Notes under the pieces: generated by a model
Seen by the model: only the letters and a program-made list of their open reading frames with translations
The model's database searches: none
What the model was told of the DNA's origin: nothing
Part shown: piece by piece, positions 61,181 to 64,000 of the stretch
Layout: each line of letters starts with the position of its first letter
How positions within the stretch are numbered: position 1 is the stretch's first letter
Position numbers and translations under genes: made by a program
Source of the DNA: Paracoccus lutimaris
GTDB taxonomy: Bacteria > Pseudomonadota > Alphaproteobacteria > Rhodobacterales > Rhodobacteraceae
Assembly: GCF_003337565.1 (NCBI RefSeq)
Contig: NZ_QPJL01000005.1
Span: 1 to 64,000, forward strand
Direction: 5' to 3'
DNA length: 64,000 bases

Positions 61181-62557
61181 TCAGAAAAAGTCGATCGAGA
61201 CCTGCAACAGGCGCTCGACCTCAGGAACATCCGAGGCCAGGGCAAAGATCACCACGATATCGCCCTCCTCGATGCGCAGATCGCCGACCGGCTTGACCAC
61301 GCGCCCGCCCTTTTGCACCGCGCCGATCAGCGCGCCCTCGGGGAAATCAATGTCACGCACCGGGCGCCCGGCAATGGGCGAGGTGGACAGGACCTGCGCC
61401 TCGATCACCTCGGCCTCGGCATCGCCGATGGAATAGATGTCGCGCACCCGGCCATGGCGGATATGGCGCAGGATGGTCGAGACGGTGCTGGCGCGCGGAT
61501 TGATGAAGGCGTCGATGTCCAGAGGCTCCATCATCGACATCAGCGTCGGATCGTTGACCAGCGAGATCGCAAGCTTGGCCCCGGCCTGCTTGGCGCGCAC
61601 GGCGGCCAGGATATTGGTCTTGTCGTCATCGGTGATGGCCAGAACCGCGTCCGCCTTGGGGACAGCGGCCTCTTCCAGCAGCTCGGCCGAAAGCCCGTCG
61701 CCATTCAGGACGATGGTCCGGGTCAGGCTGTCGGCGGCATCCTCGGCGCGGGCGCGGTTGCGCTCGATCAGCTTGACGCGGATGCGCTCGGGGCGGGCCT
61801 CCAGCGCCTGGGCCACGGCAAGGCCGACATTGCCGGCGCCGATGATGACGACGTTTTCCTGACGCGCGATGGGCTTGCCAAAGATTTCCAGCGTGCGCGT
61901 CACGTCCTCGGCCAGGGTAAAGACATAGACCTGATCGCCCTCGAACAGCTGGTCGCCCGCCTCGGGCGCGAACAGCTTGGTCCCCCGCCGCACCCCGGCC
62001 ACCATTGCCGAAAGGCTGGAAAACATGTCGTTGAGCTGGCGCAGCGGCGTGTTCAGCACCGGGCTGTCGGGGTCCAGCGCGATCCCCAGCAGATGCAGCC
62101 GCCCGTCCAGAAAGGTTTCGGCGTCAAAGGTCGAGGGCGCCGAAAGCCGCTGCAAGGCCGCCCGCGCCACCTCGCGCTCTGGGCTGATGACCACGTCGAT
62201 GGGCAGGTGATCGGTGCGATAAAGATCGGAGTAGATCGCATCGAGATAGGCGCCCGAGCGCAGTCGCGCGATCTTGCGCGGCACCTGAAACACCGAATGC
62301 GCCATCTGGCAGGTGACCATGTTCACCTCGTCCGAATGGGTCGCGGCAATGATCAGGTCGGCGTCGCGCGCGCCTGCGCGGTCCAGCACGTCGGGGTGGC
62401 TGGCAAAGCCGGTCACGCCCTGAACGTCCAGCGCATCGGTGGCGCGCCGGATCAGCTCGGCATTGGTATCGATGATGGTGACGTCATTGCGTTCGCCCGA
62501 AAGGTGGCGCGCGATGTGCCAGCCAACCTGACCCGCCCCGCAGATTATGATCTTCAT
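61181..62557 (-). CDS. trkA: Trk potassium uptake regulator TrkA
   Basis: This 458-residue cytoplasmic protein has two RCK halves, each with a Rossmann NAD site: IICGAGQVGWHIARHLSGE at the start and VVIIGAGNVGLAVAQALEA near residue 232. Each is followed by a TrkA-C domain. It gates TrkH by nucleotide binding. It lies between ntrX and trkH, the conserved alphaproteobacterial order. Confidence 0.95.
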   Translation of the reverse strand: MKIIICGAGQVGWHIARHLSGERNDVTIIDTNAELIRRATDALDVQGVTGFASHPDVLDRAGARDADLIIAATHSDEVNMVTCQMAHSVFQVPRKIARLRSGAYLDAIYSDLYRTDHLPIDVVISPEREVARAALQRLSAPSTFDAETFLDGRLHLLGIALDPDSPVLNTPLRQLNDMFSSLSAMVAGVRRGTKLFAPEAGDQLFEGDQVYVFTLAEDVTRTLEIFGKPIARQENVVIIGAGNVGLAVAQALEARPERIRVKLIERNRARAEDAADSLTRTIVLNGDGLSAELLEEAAVPKADAVLAITDDDKTNILAAVRAKQAGAKLAISLVNDPTLMSMMEPLDIDAFINPRASTVSTILRHIRHGRVRDIYSIGDAEAEVIEAQVLSTSPIAGRPVRDIDFPEGALIGAVQKGGRVVKPVGDLRIEEGDIVVIFALASDVPEVERLLQVSIDFF

Positions 62558-62673
62558 CCTGTGTCCAGCCTGCTGCCGCCGTAAGACGCGATCCTAACGC
62601 GCGGGAAGGGCGGCGGATACTGGAAAACATCCGTCCCAGATCCGCAGGCCCACCGCTGGCGGAAAGGCCGCAT

Positions 62674-62694
62674 GGATATTTGGATGAAGAAGAA
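62674..62694 (+). repeat. Dispersed GGATATTT element, copy 7 (plus orientation)
   Basis: GGATATTTGGATGAAGAAG then AA. No plus-strand gene lies before it, so it is an orphan copy, paired inversely with copy 8. Confidence 0.8.
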
Positions 62695-62725
62695 ATCCAC
62701 GCCGCGCACAAGGCTGGCCGGCTGT

Positions 62726-62746
62726 TTCTTCTTCACTCAAATATCC
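62726..62746 (-). repeat. Dispersed GGATATTT element, copy 8
   Basis: Minus strand GGATATTTGAGTGAAGAAG then AA, 23 bp after the ntrX stop. It is identical to copies 4 and 6. Confidence 0.85.
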
Positions 62747-62769
62747 AAAGGACCTCGCCGCTCGCGCGG

Positions 62770-64000
62770 TCATTTCCCGGTCACCTCGTCCTCGACGCGG
62801 ACCCCGCCGACGACGCCCAGAGATTTCAGTTTGCGATGCAGGGCGCTGCGCTCCATTCCGACGAATTGCGCGGTGCGGCTGATATTGCCGCCAAAGCGGT
62901 TGATCTGCGCCAGCAGGTATTCGCGCTCGAAGAGCTCGCGCGCCTCGCGCAGGGCAAGGCTGGTGATCTGCGGGCCCAGGGCCAGCGCATCGCCGCTGCT
63001 GGAGGCGCCGCCCTGGGTTTCCAGCTCGGACGGCTGGATCGGGCCCGAGCCGTCGCCCAGGATCAGCACTCGCTCGATCACGTTGCGCAGTTGGCGGATA
63101 TTGCCCGGCCAGTTCATCGCCTGCAGCGCGGCGCTGGTTTCCTCGGGCAGGGCGCGCTGTGGCAGGCCCTGATTGGTATGGAACTGTTCGATGAAATGCT
63201 CGGCCAGCATCGGGATATCCTCGCGCCGCTCGGAAAGCGAGGGCACGGCGACCGGCACCACGTTCAGCCGGTCGTAAAGTTCCTGCCGGAAGCGACCGGC
63301 CGAGATTTCCGCCGTCAGGTCGCGATTGGTCGAGGAAATCACCCGCAGGTCCACCCGCACCTTGTCGGTGCCGCCAGAGCGCTGAAACTGCTGTTCGGTC
63401 AGCACGCGCAGGATCTTGGGCTGCGTGCCAAGGGGCATGTCAGCCACCTCGTCGAAATAGATCACCCCGCCATGGGCCTGTTCCAGCAGCCCCGGCTCGA
63501 CGCCGCGGCCTTCGGTCTCGCGGCCAAAGAGCACCTCCTCCATGTGGTCGGGCTCGATGGTGGCGCAGGACACGGTGACAAAGGACTCGCGCGCACGGGG
63601 GCTGAGCGCATGGATGAAGCGCGCGGCGATTTCCTTGCCCGCCCCCGGCTCGCCGGTCAACATGACCCGGCCATTCGATTTCGCCACCTTGTCGAGCTGT
63701 TCGCGCAAGCGCCGGAAGGCCGCCGAATTCCCCAGCATCTCGGTCGCGCGGGTCTCGCCGCGTTTCAGGGTCGAGTTCTCGTGCCGCAGGCGCGAGGCCT
63801 CCATCGCGCGGCGGATCACCACCAGAAGCTGGTCGATATTGAAGGGCTTCTCGATGAAGTCGTAAGCGCCCTGCTTGATCGCCGCGACCGCGATCTCGAT
63901 ATTGCCATGCCCCGAGATGATCACCACCGGCACGTCCGGATTGTTGCGCTTGACCTGCTTGAGGATGTCGATCCCGTCCATCTTGCTGTCCTTCAGCCAG
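62770..64000 (-). CDS. ntrX: Nitrogen-type response regulator NtrX (partial, runs off the window)
   Basis: The 5' end is outside the window: the frame is open to 64000 (LKDSKMDGIDILK precedes the first visible ATG at 63981). Visible parts are the end of the receiver domain (VPVVIISGHGNIEIAVAAIK, YDFIEKPF with the conserved Lys), an AAA+ domain with Walker A MLTGEPGAGKE and DEVADMPLG as Walker B, and a C-terminal Fis-type helix (RTAQFVGMERSALHRKLKSL). The GAFTGA sigma-54 loop is missing: LFGRETEGRGVEPGLLEQAHG stands in its place. Its partner kinase NtrY would lie beyond the window. trkA-trkH-hfq-hflX follow. Confidence 0.92.
   Translation of the reverse strand, partial: WLKDSKMDGIDILKQVKRNNPDVPVVIISGHGNIEIAVAAIKQGAYDFIEKPFNIDQLLVVIRRAMEASRLRHENSTLKRGETRATEMLGNSAAFRRLREQLDKVAKSNGRVMLTGEPGAGKEIAARFIHALSPRARESFVTVSCATIEPDHMEEVLFGRETEGRGVEPGLLEQAHGGVIYFDEVADMPLGTQPKILRVLTEQQFQRSGGTDKVRVDLRVISSTNRDLTAEISAGRFRQELYDRLNVVPVAVPSLSERREDIPMLAEHFIEQFHTNQGLPQRALPEETSAALQAMNWPGNIRQLRNVIERVLILGDGSGPIQPSELETQGGASSSGDALALGPQITSLALREARELFEREYLLAQINRFGGNISRTAQFVGMERSALHRKLKSLGVVGGVRVEDEVTGK

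Larger units (their letters stand above)
62558..62769. other. Intergenic gap between trkA and ntrX with inverted element pair
   Basis: This 212-bp gap holds two GGATATTT elements facing each other (62674-62694 and 62726-62746) and weak GC hairpins. There is no gene. The trkA promoter probably lies in 62560-62640, but no convincing -35/-10 pair was found. Confidence 0.55.

Noticed and set aside
1..64000. CRISPR arrays, tRNA, rRNA and riboswitches
   Set aside because: No regularly spaced repeats, tRNA cloverleaf or rRNA sequence was noticed by eye. Upstream regions of purC, cysE, atpI and trkA showed no riboswitch I recognise. A covariance-model scan was not possible.

Overview
The window looks like chromosomal DNA of a Rhodobacterales alphaproteobacterium, most likely Paracoccus or a close relative. 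Supporting signs: high GC with long antisense shadow ORFs; a split-b (b/b') F0 ATP synthase operon in the order atpI-atpB-atpE-atpX-atpF; an F1-ATPase zeta inhibitor gene; an fdsGBA-type NAD formate dehydrogenase; the ntrX-trkA-trkH-hfq-hflX order; and a complete Rhodobacter-type gene transfer agent (GTA) cluster. The genus is an inference; no rRNA or tRNA gene was seen.

Layout. 1-1245 is a decayed mobile region: an IS21-like end, a deleted IS3-family element and a frameshifted DUF2274 (conjugation-associated) gene. 1246-3516 is RNase R. 3561-10453 (all minus) is a LysR regulator followed by fdsG-fdsB-fdsA-fdhD-fdsD. 10530-11557 is purC-purS. 11771-14433 holds the zeta subunit, a MATE exporter and two hotdog thioesterases. 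14572-21617 (plus) is a beta-oxidation unit: two MerR regulators, a long acyl-CoA dehydrogenase, a glutathione transferase, a thiolase and a FadJ-type enzyme. 21711-24942 holds a PfkB kinase, endonuclease III, an O6-alkylguanine methyltransferase and an OmpA-type lipoprotein. 25252-25797 is an AT-rich foreign-looking gene broken by an in-frame stop. 25973-28656 is the F0 operon. 28842-33270 holds an ArsR regulator, a secreted 5'-nucleotidase, a DUF952 protein, pyrD and cysE.

33329-47938 (minus) is an apparently intact GTA cluster, gp1 to gp15 plus a DUF2793 gene. Most of its genes overlap by 1-8 bp. The three real gaps each carry strong RNA structure: an intrinsic terminator in the leader before gp1, two terminator-like hairpins between gp2 and gp3, and a long stem with two competing pairings between the capsid gene gp5 and gp6. 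A promoter with a CtrA-like site lies upstream of the leader terminator. This arrangement, which suggests attenuation or antitermination control of GTA particle production, is the most interesting observation here.

48244-51294 holds a coiled-coil protein, mltG and fabF. 51532-57833 (plus) is a tightly overlapping operon with a TelA-type protein, a DUF2927 lipoprotein, an unrecognised secreted protein, an SPFH-GYF fusion, a double zinc-ribbon membrane protein and a PfkB kinase; it is a candidate envelope-stress module. 57926-64000 (minus) is ntrX-trkA-trkH-hfq-hflX, with ntrX cut by the window end.

A dispersed element with core GGATATTT followed by a TGAAGAAGAA or CATGAAAGA tail occurs eight times in intergenic DNA. 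In six copies it sits just after a stop codon in the transcription sense, usually behind a GC hairpin, so it may be a lineage-specific terminator type.
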